Shown here in pieces: positions 46,061 through 56,273 of a DNA stretch of 64,000 nt (positions within the stretch are counted from its first letter, which is position 1; every line of letters begins with the position of its first letter). The stretch is taken from NCBI GenBank assembly GCA_020746835.1, contig JAGPNK010000004.1:2170001-2234000 (forward strand), given 5' to 3'. The notes beneath the pieces were generated by a model. It saw only the letters and a program-made list of their open reading frames with translations, was not told the DNA's origin and did no database searches. This stretch comes from Stachybotrys elegans. Taxonomy: Eukaryota; Ascomycota; Sordariomycetes; Hypocreales; Stachybotryaceae. Position numbers and translations under genes: made by a program.

Positions 46061-47254
46061 ATGGAAGAATCTGCTTCAGCGTTCAGTAGCTTCAATGAAG
46101 CCTACTTTAGCAAACAGAATCCCGGGCCTACATCTTTCGAGTTGTTCCCCATGCTCTCTGCAGAGATTCGTCTGCGTATATGGGAATTGAGCCTTGAAAG
46201 TACCCGACTGCTATCCGTCGAGATCCGCAAGTCTGAGAGCGAGAATGGCGCAGATGAGGATTTCCCTTGGCATAAGACCACAAATCATCTGGGAAACGTC
46301 ATTAGCGGCTCCCCATACGAATGGGCGTTGTCCCACGAAGCTCGACCACATGCCCTATTCAGCACATGCGCCGAGTCCCGAAGCGTTGCGCATAAGCATT
46401 TCCGTGTAGTTCTTCCAAGCCAGCAGAATTACAAGTCGGGGAGACCCATACGCTTCAACCCAGAGTACGACTTCCTTATGATCAAGATTGAGGGATATCA
46501 CTACTACTTGTTCGTCGACTTCCTTGTCGATTGCAAGGCTTACGACCCAAAGATGGTCGGAGTTCTTAACCTTGTGATGAACCGCGAAGGGTTTGAGAAG
46601 TTGGAGAATATTCGGCCACCCGACTATCCTCGGCAAGCATTGAAGTCGCTACAGGATACATTGCTTAATCTTCGCCACATCTGGGCGGCCTGTCTTATGC
46701 ACACTGAAGCAAGATCGATGTCAGGGCCCCTCAGTGGCTTCAGGAATTACGAGATTAAGTATAATCGTTCGTTGCCCATCTTCGGCTTTGCGCCTGGTTT
46801 CGAGGTGCTCGATACAGACCCACGACCAATCGAGCCCGACCTAGGACTGACAAATGTGTACGATCACCCCAGAAAAATGAAGCAGGCGTGGGAGGAGTTT
46901 GAAGGCCGCATGCTGGGAGATAGGGATAATCAGATGCCCCAAAGAACGTTTTCTTATGTGCTAGCCGAGTATAGTGCGCGCAACAAGACCATAGTTACGG
47001 ACGAGGAGACGATGAAGGAATACCTACGCGAAGAGGCAAAGTTTTGGCCAGACGGTATAGAGAAATTTTACGGCTATCCCTGCTGGGTTGAGCCAGAGGA
47101 CAGAAAGCGGATGCTTTCCGCGGCGGGCATGTGGCTGTTTCCTGAAGATACATTTGACAAGCGAGGCGGGTTAGATCTGGATGCTCCGAAGGTGGTGGCC
47201 GACTTGGGCGGACTGAAGCCGGGTCTTGTGCTCTGCAGACTTGATGGCAAGTGA
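46061..47254 (+). CDS. 2EXR-domain protein
   Basis: A single exon encodes 397 residues, starting MEESASAFSSFNEAYFS. The 2EXR domain (PF20150) is clear: FELFPMLSAEIRLRIWELSL at residues ~26-45, then HALFSTCAESRSVAHKHFRV and a motif around RPIRFNPEYDFLMI. The domain is very widespread in fungi and has no known function, though its F..LP.E.R..IW start recalls F-box-like helices. The remaining ~200 residues are soluble and not repeat-like. No signal peptide or membrane segment is visible. The gene looks intact. Confidence 0.88.
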   Translation: MEESASAFSSFNEAYFSKQNPGPTSFELFPMLSAEIRLRIWELSLESTRLLSVEIRKSESENGADEDFPWHKTTNHLGNVISGSPYEWALSHEARPHALFSTCAESRSVAHKHFRVVLPSQQNYKSGRPIRFNPEYDFLMIKIEGYHYYLFVDFLVDCKAYDPKMVGVLNLVMNREGFEKLENIRPPDYPRQALKSLQDTLLNLRHIWAACLMHTEARSMSGPLSGFRNYEIKYNRSLPIFGFAPGFEVLDTDPRPIEPDLGLTNVYDHPRKMKQAWEEFEGRMLGDRDNQMPQRTFSYVLAEYSARNKTIVTDEETMKEYLREEAKFWPDGIEKFYGYPCWVEPEDRKRMLSAAGMWLFPEDTFDKRGGLDLDAPKVVADLGGLKPGLVLCRLDGK

Positions 47255-48180
47255 GGGAACTTTGGGGAACTAGGAGATTGATTGCAAAAGCATGTGCGAT
47301 TGCCACATCAAGTTATAGTACAGCAATAATAAGTCTCGACGTTATATCACAAGATGCCACTTTGCACCAAGCTTTCCCAAACGGTCCGCTGGGCCGTCTT
47401 GCCGTTCTTCTTTCAGATACCTCAATCCCAAGATTCACACCACCAAACACTCGCATACAGACTGCAGCGTCACATTGCATCTCCCTCATACTCCTGGGCA
47501 CGTTGTCTGCGGTGTGACTGCATGTGCATCGTACGCCGCCAAGAGTGGTGCAACACACCTACCAGAGATGTCAGTTACCAATCTGCGAGATGCGTTGTTC
47601 ATCACACCCGATAGAGAAATGGGGCGTGTTCCGTGGCCGCTTTGGGATACACGCAGAGGAGATTGTGGGAGATTCTCCTCTACCATGCTGCTCTTACATG
47701 ACTCCAGCGAGCTGGAAGGATGTATAATGCATGAGCTACATTGGCACTTGACCCATATTATTTATGCAAAGTGAACTTTTGGTCAGATTAAGGTAGCATT
47801 GCAGCTGTAGCCGCCCTTTGGGTTTCCGTTCGAAGTTCTACGGCAATACGGCAAAGAAGGGGGTGCCGCAACATGTAGGGGTGAGGAAGACGGCACACGT
47901 GGACAGAGGGGCATAGATAAGGAAGTGTGCCGAAGTGCCGGTATTGATCACGATATCAAACAGAGCATAGCTGGTGCAGCCGCAGTTGTTGTTTCCTGCA
48001 CCTATGGACTGACTCCTTGTTTGAAAGACGTGCGTGGTTCTATCTTGTCCTCGTGACACAAACACGAATCAGCTAGTATTCTAGTTTTCGTAGGAGAGTG
48101 GCTAAGTTATTTGCAAGGCTAGATCACGGGTGACAGGATTCTTAGTCCTGCCTCCACCCTTCCTAGCATCGTGGCCGCGG

Positions 48181-48955
48181 CCCGTATTTGGGGTTTCCTA
48201 TCCGTGTCCCTTAATGACATGCAGACCAACGACTTCTGGGAGGTCCCCTCTGATGATAAAGACATCATTCAAGTGATCATTAAGATGAAATCAGTGTATA
48301 GTCTGAGGTAGAAGTAGTAAAGAGCAAATAAACAGTAGAGAGAAACAATAACGAGGCCATTGCCAGGCCGCCCTTGCATACAGGGTGGCCGACTGGCCAC
48401 GGCCAAGCCGCAGGTGACTACGCAGGCATGTGATGCGACGGGATGTCGGTTGGATGGAAAGCTTCGGTTGACTCATCGGATGGAAGCCTTTGATGATATT
48501 AAATTAATAGACCACAGTTGGTAAGAAAATTGGGTTGAGAAAAGCATGAGGCCTGGCTGTAGAAAGTTTTCCCAGCCACCACGATCCCACCGTGGCGTTG
48601 CGTGGAGGGACGCGGTCAAGGTTGCCGCGAGAAGGACTGTTCTGGAAGACTCGTTCCGATGATGCGATATCAAAGTTTTCGATGACTGCAATTAGCTTCC
48701 GGCGACTCGATGGACACTCGGCGGGTCACTCGATCAAAGTTACTGCTGCCTTCGAGAGAAAACTTTGTCGACAGTTGTTGAGCCTCGGCTTGTATGTGGG
48801 CTATTTTGTGTGGGATTTCCTGTTTGTGTGCCCCGATGGGATACAGACCCGCGGCTTCGAGGAGGCCCCCTCTGGTGATAAAGACGATATCAAATCAATA
48901 GATGGCAATTGGTAAGAAAATGAAGTAGGTTAGGAAAAGCTGCAGGTGGCCTATT
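48181..48955. repeat. Decayed direct-repeat fragments, probable transposon remnant
   Basis: Segment 48181-48262 resembles 48800-48886 over about 75 bases (shared core CCCCTCTG-TGATAAAGAC). The sequence after the second copy (48887-48945, with ATTGGTAAGAAAAT) resembles 48495-48555. Differences are largely C/T and G/A. The 47255-49384 gap otherwise contains no gene. Confidence 0.5.
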
Positions 48956-49384
48956 GGACAGAAGTAAATGCCACAGTGCCAGGGTTGTACCTGAAGTGCG
49001 TGATCTCAAGCCAGGCTTGCAGCTGGCTTTGCCGATGGTATCTCGGTGCCGCTTCTAAGCCAATGCCAAGAAGCGTGAGTATATCATAGAAGGCTTATAA
49101 GGGCTTACTATCATCGCCGGTGGCCATTGCATAGGTGGCCGTGGTTAATTAGAGCAAATTTCCAGCTACAACAGAACAACATCAAATGGCGCAGTTTAAC
49201 AATGTATAATCAAATTAATAAAAGTCCTCTAGGATACAAACCCCACAGGGTTTGCCATGTCTCTTGCCATGAGCATTGGATCACACCCGTCACCGGTAAA
49301 GCAATCTATATGCATAACAGTATCCTAATCGCTAATATCTACCAGTCTGTTTCCCCTCCTCTCCTTGGCTACACCTCTGTCCAA

Positions 49385-50752
49385 CTAGGTTTGGATTAGG
49401 TGTGAGTTATTTGACTGGTTGGCAGAGTCTTCCAGTTTTGGTTGGGATGCTCCGTAATCAGGCGGAGGCGTTCCAACAATCGGGTGCTCGGGTAGTTCCT
49501 CTAACGAGTGAAGGCCTTCAATTTTGCCTCCTGAGATGACAGAGTTCAGGCTCCCTCTGGGGAGAAAAAATAAAACGGGATCCCGAACACCTCGAGTTCT
49601 TTGTACTGCCTGGCAGACGTCAGAGAAAGCGGGAGCTGATGCTATGTCATGCCCAAGTTGATGAACGGAGGATAGGATGCAAGCGGAATCATAGTCGCCC
49701 CTTGGGCTAGCCATTAACCCGTCCAGAATTGCGAGAGGCGGTTCCGCACTCCAGTTTGCGTTCTCACGGCGGTCGGCAAGCTTCTGACGGGATACAAATA
49801 TCCACAGAGGGAGCTTTTCGTCTTCCACATCAACCATCACTGCCCAATCCGTACGCTCGGATTCAGGAAGCTGCTCATCCGTATCGTCGGTATCTTCGGT
49901 ATCATCTGAATCCTCACATGGTCTGAGATGGCCTCTTATCCAGAGATCCCCAATGGGGAGCAAGATCTTGGGAATAGAGTTTGTTCGGCTGCATGTCTCA
50001 GTCGAAACCTTTGAGGGGATGATTTGGACCGGACCGAAACGCCAGTCGCAGTCTTTCGCGCTGGGGCAGTAGAGCTGAGAAATGTCTGTGGAATAACTGA
50101 GCTCCAACTGATATTCATTGCCATTTTCTCCTTGGAATAGTGGAATAAGCTTGTTGTGGCGAGGTGGATCATAGAATGCTGCCAGTGTGGGGAGATTGTG
50201 CCGTGACAGAGAGGTGAGTGCCTTGAGGTACTCTTGAACCTCCATTTTTTCGTATAGCTGATCATTGCTCAGGCTGTCTCCCCTCATGAGAACCCATTCG
50301 TTGTAGAAATCGACTTGGGACTCATAACTCTCGTGGAATGTCCATTCGTTACGTGTGAGGATTTTATCTTGATGCCCATCATGTTCTACCGTGAAGCGGC
50401 GGTCTTCCCAGACCTTGATGGCCCGGGCCCTCCTCAGAGACATTCTATAATCGCTGTCGGAATCAGATGTGCTAGGAGGATCTATAGGGTCAAACAGGTC
50501 AGAATGCCATAGCGACAAGAAAGAGACTGTCGAACGTGTCGTCCGAAATGCGCAGGACCTACCCAATGCCGCCGGCGTCTCCAGATTCCGAGATGCTTCT
50601 TCGGTTGAATCCACCTGATTGTAATTTGCGCCATCCTTTGGTGAAGCCTGCAAACTGCCAGCGAGACTAGCAGTTGCCACCGAGGTAGGCGACTCGGGGG
50701 CTCCTGTAAACCCCAGGATTTTCTGCAACCGCCTTTTTAGGCGTCGGAGCAT
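49385..50752 (-). CDS. Hypothetical protein, fungal orphan type
   Basis: An open frame of 455 residues starts MLRRLKRRLQKILGFTG and ends QSNNSHLIQT. An 81-bp stretch (50562-50482) has GTAGGT at its start, a CTGAC branch and a TATAG end, and is in frame without a stop; it is probably an intron, giving complement(49385..50481, 50563..50752) and 428 residues. Visible features are a basic N-terminus, an acidic Asp/Glu/Thr run (DSDDTEDTDDTDEQLPESE) and a Pro-rich C-terminus (PEHPIVGTPPPDYG). There is no membrane segment or known motif. I do not recognise the family. Confidence 0.6.
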   Translation of the reverse strand: MLRRLKRRLQKILGFTGAPESPTSVATASLAGSLQASPKDGANYNQVDSTEEASRNLETPAALGRSCAFRTTRSTVSFLSLWHSDLFDPIDPPSTSDSDSDYRMSLRRARAIKVWEDRRFTVEHDGHQDKILTRNEWTFHESYESQVDFYNEWVLMRGDSLSNDQLYEKMEVQEYLKALTSLSRHNLPTLAAFYDPPRHNKLIPLFQGENGNEYQLELSYSTDISQLYCPSAKDCDWRFGPVQIIPSKVSTETCSRTNSIPKILLPIGDLWIRGHLRPCEDSDDTEDTDDTDEQLPESERTDWAVMVDVEDEKLPLWIFVSRQKLADRRENANWSAEPPLAILDGLMASPRGDYDSACILSSVHQLGHDIASAPAFSDVCQAVQRTRGVRDPVLFFLPRGSLNSVISGGKIEGLHSLEELPEHPIVGTPPPDYGASQPKLEDSANQSNNSHLIQT

Positions 50753-51492
50753 CTCGTAGGTATCTTTGGCGAGCTTTGGAAGATGAGAATGATGTGTCGT
50801 AGCACCTGCTGTTTAAAGAGCAGCTGAAGGATGAGATGTGTGGATGGCTGCGGAATATAAAGACGAAGAAAGTGGAATGGTCGCAGCTCAGTCAGTGGAT
50901 GAGGTCCAGGTGGTGAATTCTAAATTTCACCCGGCGCTACGACAGGCGGTGCTTCCCGCTATATTTTGTAGCTAGAATCACCAGACCACACCGTCGTAAC
51001 CATGCGTGCCCTAGGGGTAGCCGTCTCCATGAGGATATTAAGGTTTGTACATAGCCTCAGCCTTGGACAAGTGGCTGGGCACGGGTTGCAGAATGGGTCG
51101 TATCAGGTTGGAAAGGTGACGGTAGCCCACCGCTTCCATAGCCAGTAATAGCACTCCCAAGCACCACCACATCGTAGGCGCCTGCTGCATCATAAAGGCT
51201 TCCACCATTGCTTCGACTTGCCCTGAGAGAGTCCTCTTGCCAAGCCTTTACACTACTTCCTTCTTCCTCTACAAAATCGGACCTTTGCCATTGCTTACTA
51301 GTGCTGCAACATTGTCACGTTACTTCCTATTTGATCATTACCATTTCCATTACAGGATTCAACGCCGCCTGGTGATACTGGTACACCATTCTTCAAATAG
51401 ACTATTGCTGTTTTTTTCTCACTACACGTACCTCCTTAATCATACTGTGCAAGAGAGGCCTGCTACCAAAGATCACAACAATTAAATCTTTA
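50753..51492. other. Intergenic region, no gene seen
   Basis: About 740 bases upstream of the orphan gene, ending where the left minisatellite begins. No protein-like frame or repeat was found. Confidence 0.4.
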
Positions 51493-51709
51493 AAGACCAT
51501 CAAGACCACAAAGACTATAACAATCACAAAGAACATAAAGAATACAAAGAACACAAAGAACATAAAGAATACAAAGAACACAAAGAATACAAAGAATATA
51601 AAAAACACAAAGAATACAAAGAATATAAAGAATACAAATAACACAAAGAATACAAAGACTACAAAGACCACAAAGACCACAAAGACCCTAAAGACCATGA
51701 AGACCATAT
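51493..51709 (+). repeat. 9-bp minisatellite (AAGACCACA-type units), left arm
   Basis: About 24 units of nine bases, with AAGACCACA or AAGACCATA at the edges and AAGAATACA or AAGAACACA in the middle. Its inverse counterpart is at about 53080-53150. The Phe-rich reverse frame across it is not a gene. Confidence 0.9.
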
Positions 51710-51711
51710 AA

Positions 51712-51743
51712 ATACCGTTCATCGGCTCTAGCCCTTATGTGTG
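51712..51743 (+). repeat. 32-bp imperfect inverted repeat, left copy
   Basis: Matches 52881-52912 in reverse complement with two mismatches, both transitions (shared core TAGCCCTTATGTGTG / CCAGCCCTTATGTGTG). Directly beside it, 51746-51771 is a perfect 26-base inverted copy of 52113-52138, part of the broken gene in between. Confidence 0.85.
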
Positions 51744-51767
51744 TAGGCAAGGTGCGACATTTGATCC

Positions 51768-52639
51768 TCAGTGGAAGGGACTTCCCTGTCTGTGTGGTTG
51801 AGGGCGAGCAGGGCATGACTGTACCTTGAATAGTTCCGGCTGCCCGTACGAAGGAGCAGTTGGGCTCGGTATGTAGCTTGTCTTGGGCCTGGACATGCCT
51901 TCTCTTCGAGCCACAGGACGTGGAAGCGCTGGAGGTGTTGGTGCAGGGGTTGACAGGGTATGAATCCAAAACTCCCATTCCGCACACGATTCCGGTCCAT
52001 AGGTGAGCCGCTTTTTCCCCTTCTTTTTGTTCTTCTCTCTCTTCTCAGCCTCCCGCGGCTTTTCCATGACGAATCGACAGTAGTCGATCATGCATGCGGG
52101 CTTGTAGTTCCCCTGAGGATCAAATGTCGCACCTTGCCCACTCACCTGTACCCGAGATCCTTCGCGACTGAAGGGTGATGGTTGTCTGCCAGCTTCAATA
52201 TTGTCTTTATCCTCCGCCAAAGCCAAAGAGTCATTTTTCACTCGGTCAACCCAAGCCTGTATCTCTGGAGGGAAGCGAGCTCTCATAGGGTGAATGTGCT
52301 TCATCCTCACTGCTCTGCAGAACTGGGACAGACCCACAAGCTGGTGGTATCGTACTGAACTTGATGTAACAGTAAATTGGGTGTATTCCTCGTGAAACAT
52401 GAAGCATTGGACAATACCTGGAAAGAATTTCCGTTTGAGTTTGTTTGTTTGGTAGTCGACGTCGTTAGGCGAAATATTCGGCTCGACTTGGGTAATAGGG
52501 AAAAAACCCTCTTCACCTTGTCTGCCGCATCAAGAATCACGAGGAAGTTGTCTTCGGCCGCATTTGCCTCCTCGAGGGATTCCCGCACAAACAAATCGGT
52601 GCTAGCCTGGAAAGAAGCAAGCGGTAAAGTATCAGTCAT
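51768..52639 (-). pseudogene. Hypothetical gene, reading frame not closed
   Basis: It starts MTDTLPLASFQASTDLF (52639) and runs to LVILDAADK. Then a GTGAAG donor (52516) and a TTTCCAG acceptor (52418) look like a 99-bp intron, but the phase does not fit the downstream frame, which begins around IVQCFMFHEEYTQF and continues through RFPPEIQAWVDRVKND and a Lys-rich stretch (REAEKREKNKKKGKK) to a stop at 51768. Either an indel or an unseen splice variant is needed. I do not recognise the family. The gene lies inside the inverted repeats described next to it, suggesting a mobile or rearranged segment. Confidence 0.4.
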
Positions 52640-52880
52640 CTTTGCCTGGCACTTGAGGACCTGTGCGACCAGTTGACGGTGAATGTGGCAGCTATACCAA
52701 AAGTGTAGGCCCACGCTGATAGTGCGGGTAAGTGCGAACGATCTGTCGTTATATATATTGCTAAGTTACATGGTGAGTCAGCTTCTTCGTCGCCCGCGCA
52801 GTCTGAGGAATTCCGCCGGAATCGCGGTACATTACCTTTGAGGCCAGCCTTGTCAGAGCACACGGTCAGCCTTGTCAGAA

Positions 52881-52912
52881 CACACATAAGGGCTGGAGCC
52901 GACGAACGGTAT
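52881..52912 (-). repeat. 32-bp imperfect inverted repeat, right copy
   Basis: Partner of 51712-51743. Just to the left, CAGCCTTGTCAGARCACAC occurs twice in tandem (from about 52845 and 52867). Confidence 0.85.
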
Positions 52913-53079
52913 ATACACACATCCAGACCAGTCTGCTACTGCAGGTCCCCCCCTGATTATATAGGCTTGTACGTGGTTGCTGCCGCTGCCGCTGCTGCAG
53001 CCCCCTCATTGTTCTCTGGCTCCGGCCAACGGGAGATGTCATCTGACGATCCTTTCATTGTTTGACACTGTTCTTTAGA

Positions 53080-53150
53080 ATTGTTATGGTCTTTATGGTC
53101 TTTGTGGTCTTTGCGATCTTTGTGATCTTTGTGGTCTTTGTGGTCTTTGT
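53080..53150 (-). repeat. 9-bp minisatellite (GGTCTTTGT units), right arm
   Basis: About eight units such as GGTCTTTGT, GATCTTTGT and GGTCTTTAT on the plus strand, the reverse complement of the left-arm unit. Confidence 0.88.
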
Positions 53151-53247
53151 ATATATAGTTAAATGGCTGTCTTATGACCTGAAATGTGCCAGGGAAGAAC
53201 TTGATCCGTTGAGCTGGTCAGCACGCTATTGTCAATCTCCTCAGGTA

Positions 53248-53956
53248 TCAATGGTTCCCCCTTTGCGCCGTCCTCTCCGGTCTCTGCATCGGCGGCATAG
53301 GAAGATACTGAGATGGCATTGTTCCGTCAGTGGAACCAGGGCCGAAGACCTGGATAGGCGACTCGTAAGGCTGGTGCGCCAGCAATTGACGGCAGTTCAT
53401 GCAATAATATTTGTGTCCTATCCCCCATCCCGTGAAACACGGGACCAATGCTAGAGGTGGACAAAAGAGGCATAAGACTAAAACAGCAATGCTGATAGAT
53501 AATTGAGACGCGTTAGCTGTGCTCTGAATCCCTGGCCTCATGCATGGCCTTGGAAGATGAATATACCACTGATGTCCTGAGCCATCCTCCTCAACCTTTG
53601 CTCCCGTTCTTTGTTGGCAGAAAGGGCAGTCTACTATATGCCCGTTTTGGGCAGTGAGTTTGTCAAGGGGGACTACTCTCTCAGGGTCTGGGATTAGGTG
53701 TATTGGAAGAGTACCCTGCCCTACGCCGGTAATTGTCCTGTAGCGTGTAAGTGAGCATGATGCGTCGAGGGCGAAGTGGATAAGATGAGGCAACAAACTC
53801 GTCTTTGATGATGAATGCCGGGATTTCCTTCAAAGGGGCGGGACCAATTCTTGTTTCGTCTGCGGGTTCATGATTTTGTGCCGCCTTTGGCACTGCTTCA
53901 TTGCTTGATGGTGCCATCGAAACGATATTTGTTCTGCTACTTTCCAGATGAGACAT
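53248..53956 (-). CDS. LITAF-domain (SIMPLE-like) zinc-ribbon membrane protein
   Basis: The probable model is complement(53248..53491, 53567..53715, 53795..53956), 184 residues. The start is MSHLESSRTNIVSMAPSS. The LITAF zinc ribbon is visible: VDCPFCQQRTGAKVEEDG with Cys84/87, a hydrophobic hairpin IAVLVLCLFCPPLALVPC that inserts monotopically into endosomal or lysosomal membranes, and HKYYCMNCRQLL with His130, Cys134 and Cys137. Intron 1 (53794-53716) has a weak GTTGCC donor and is inferred from phase. Intron 2 (53566-53492, 75 bp, GTATAT, GCTAAC, CTATCAG) is in frame, and removing it gives normal LITAF spacing; retaining it gives 209 residues. The tail is Pro-rich (PSQYLPMPPMQRPE). Animal homologues act in endosomal sorting; fungal roles are largely unknown. 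Confidence 0.78.
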
Positions 53957-54153
53957 GGTAGGAGTGTTGCGTTGGTCAGATATCAGAAGAACAACGATGA
54001 CGCGTCCTGCAGCTCAGCCCAGATACGTTTCAATATCTACATGTTTGCTTTTTACTCATGCCGGACGCAGATAATGACGTCGCACTTCAGCTGGGGTGGA
54101 TAGGATGCACAGCTCGAATCCTTGGCGTCAGAGCCTTGCCGTTAGATAAAACG

Positions 54154-54346
54154 TGACATGCTTATTGGCTCGGACTCATGTCGGCGTCCTTTTATAGAGG
54201 AGTTCTCATTGGGTGCCTGAACAGCCGGCATGTGTACTGTTGCATTTATTTAATGCCGGTGTAGGGCGACATGCTTATTGGTTCGGGCACATGTCAGCGT
54301 CCTTTTATAGAGGAGTGCTCATTGGGTGCCTGGGCAACTGACATGC
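54154..54346 (+). repeat. Tandem direct duplication in the HET gene promoter
   Basis: About 80 bases starting GACATGCTTATTGG occur at 54154 and again at 54268, offset by 114 bases, roughly 90% identical and both containing CGTCCTTTTATAGAGGAG, a TATA-like stretch. Distances to the HET start at 54543 are about 390 and 275 bases. The rest of the 53957-54542 gap has no gene. Confidence 0.85.
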
Positions 54347-54542
54347 TTTGCCGCCCTGTTGAGATATTTAAGGAGGCTGTGTTACTCGAAGATGACGTGC
54401 TTTGCATGATGCGTATATCCTTTAGATGGCGGAAAGGGGGGTTTTCGCATATTCCTCTTCTCCCTCTCTACAATCAAGGTTGAAAGATAGCGTCGTCTAA
54501 TATCCCATTTGACCCAAACGCCGTGGTTAACTTGCTCTGGCA

Positions 54543-56273
54543 ATGCGGTTGATAAAAACATCCAGCTTGGACCGGCCAGAGGGGTTAGTCTTTGAGCAAT
54601 TCCATTCCGGAAGACTCCCGTCTTATGCTATTCTTTCTCACACCTGGGGAGATGACGAAGTGACATGGGATGATTTCCAGAAGGGCACGGCCACGCAAAA
54701 GCCCCGTTTCCGAAAAATAAGGCACTCTTGTCTGCAAGCTACGTCAGAGGGCTTCGAGTGGATATGGATTGACTCTGCGTGCATCGACAAGAGCAGCAGT
54801 GCTGAGCTATCAGAGGCCATCAACTCCATGTACCAGTGGTACCAGCAGGCCGAGATCTGCTACGCCTATCTTGAGGGTGTCTCAGCCACTGTTGACGCGA
54901 CCCTCAGTACAGGGGAGTTTGCAAAATGCAAGTGGTTCACAAGGGGTTGGACTCTACAGGAGCTGCTCGCGCCGAGGGACGTTATTTTCTATTCCGAGGA
55001 TTGGTGCAAGATAGGCACCAAGGCGGAACTTTGCGATAATCTGTCCGTCATCACTGGCATAGATCAGGACATACTTGTGGGCACGAAACCACTCAACTCC
55101 GCCAGCGTTGCCAAACGCATGTCATGGGCTGCGTACCGGGAGACGACAAGGGTCGAGGACATTGCATACTGCCTGATGGGTATTTTCGATGTCAACATGC
55201 CTATGCTATACGGGGAGGGCAGCAAGGCATTCCTTAGACTGCAGGAGGAGATCATGAAGCAATCAGACGACCAGTCGATCTTCGCGTGGGTGAACCTCGA
55301 GGTCCCTCCTGACACACTCCACGGATTACTTGCAGACTCTCCACGCGACTTTGCTCACTCCAACACCATCTTTCCCTACCCAGACTGGGAGCTACGACCG
55401 CCGTACCAGCTCACGCAAAGAGGTCTCCGAATTGAACTGCCCATGGTTCCACACGATGATGGCTCCGAAATCGTATACATTGCGGCAATCGACTGCCCCT
55501 CACCGCCAGACTACGAAGACTGGTCCTTCTTGGCCCTCTACCTAAAGAAGAATCCATATGAGAGCCATCAGTACTCCCGGGTAAGGCTCGGTCAGCTTGG
55601 CAAGGTGCGCGTGCGCGGTCAGCGGCAGGAGATCTACGTCAAGCAGAATGTAAGCGCGTTCTCATCCCTGAGCCTATTTCCCCATCACGTCTTCCAGCTG
55701 CGCAGGGGGCCTTCCGTGAAAGAATACAAAATCAGCGTGCTGTACAGAGATCCGAAGAGGAAAGGGGGGCCTCCGGATATGATGCAGAGCTCCAAGGCAG
55801 ATGTGAGGGCGTGGCTGCACCATCCCTACACGGCGACGTTCACGGCCCCCAAAACTGCGGGCGGATTCGTGTGCGGTCTCGTTTTTGAGAGGGTCGCCGA
55901 CAATGAGAGGATAGTGGTCCTGCTGGGTACCATGGATGAGATGCGCGTGGGGTATTGTGCTATTGAGCTGCCGCCCGAGTCTGACGATGATACGAAACTC
56001 ACGTTTGCGGTCTTGCAGAACAGGTTTCGGCCAGGGGAGGTTTCCGAGCTGCGGTATAACAACCTGACCGTTGATTCCGAGATGGCAATTTTCAACGGGT
56101 CAAAGTACTATCTTATTGACATCGGCTTGCGGGCTACTGGGACGCGGAATCTTCTCGATATTATCATGGGTGGGCGTGACGAGAGCCACAGGGATGGTAC
56201 AGGGACGGGGAAGAAACAAGAAAAGAATGCTCCCAGGATTAGAAAGTTTTTGAGTAGGAGCAGGCTACGGTAA
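54543..56273 (+). CDS. HET-domain protein (heterokaryon-incompatibility type)
   Basis: A single exon of 576 residues starts MRLIKTSSLDRPEGLVFEQF. The HET domain comes first: YAILSHTWGDDEVTWDDF near residue 28, WIWIDSACIDKSSSAELSEA, KWFTRGWTLQELLAPRDV, MSWAAYRETTRVEDIAYCL and NMPMLYGEGSKAFLRLQEEI. The rest is a long family-typical C-terminal region without NACHT, WD40 or ankyrin repeats; the end is basic (RIRKFLSRSRLR). HET domains trigger cell death on allorecognition. The core shares CIDKSSSAELSEAINSM with the gene at 4189-6253, so the two are paralogues. This one seems complete. Confidence 0.92.
   Translation: MRLIKTSSLDRPEGLVFEQFHSGRLPSYAILSHTWGDDEVTWDDFQKGTATQKPRFRKIRHSCLQATSEGFEWIWIDSACIDKSSSAELSEAINSMYQWYQQAEICYAYLEGVSATVDATLSTGEFAKCKWFTRGWTLQELLAPRDVIFYSEDWCKIGTKAELCDNLSVITGIDQDILVGTKPLNSASVAKRMSWAAYRETTRVEDIAYCLMGIFDVNMPMLYGEGSKAFLRLQEEIMKQSDDQSIFAWVNLEVPPDTLHGLLADSPRDFAHSNTIFPYPDWELRPPYQLTQRGLRIELPMVPHDDGSEIVYIAAIDCPSPPDYEDWSFLALYLKKNPYESHQYSRVRLGQLGKVRVRGQRQEIYVKQNVSAFSSLSLFPHHVFQLRRGPSVKEYKISVLYRDPKRKGGPPDMMQSSKADVRAWLHHPYTATFTAPKTAGGFVCGLVFERVADNERIVVLLGTMDEMRVGYCAIELPPESDDDTKLTFAVLQNRFRPGEVSELRYNNLTVDSEMAIFNGSKYYLIDIGLRATGTRNLLDIIMGGRDESHRDGTGTGKKQEKNAPRIRKFLSRSRLR

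Noticed and set aside
51402..51722. Phe/Val-rich 106-residue minus-strand frame
   Set aside because: It is translation of the 9-bp minisatellite, not a protein.
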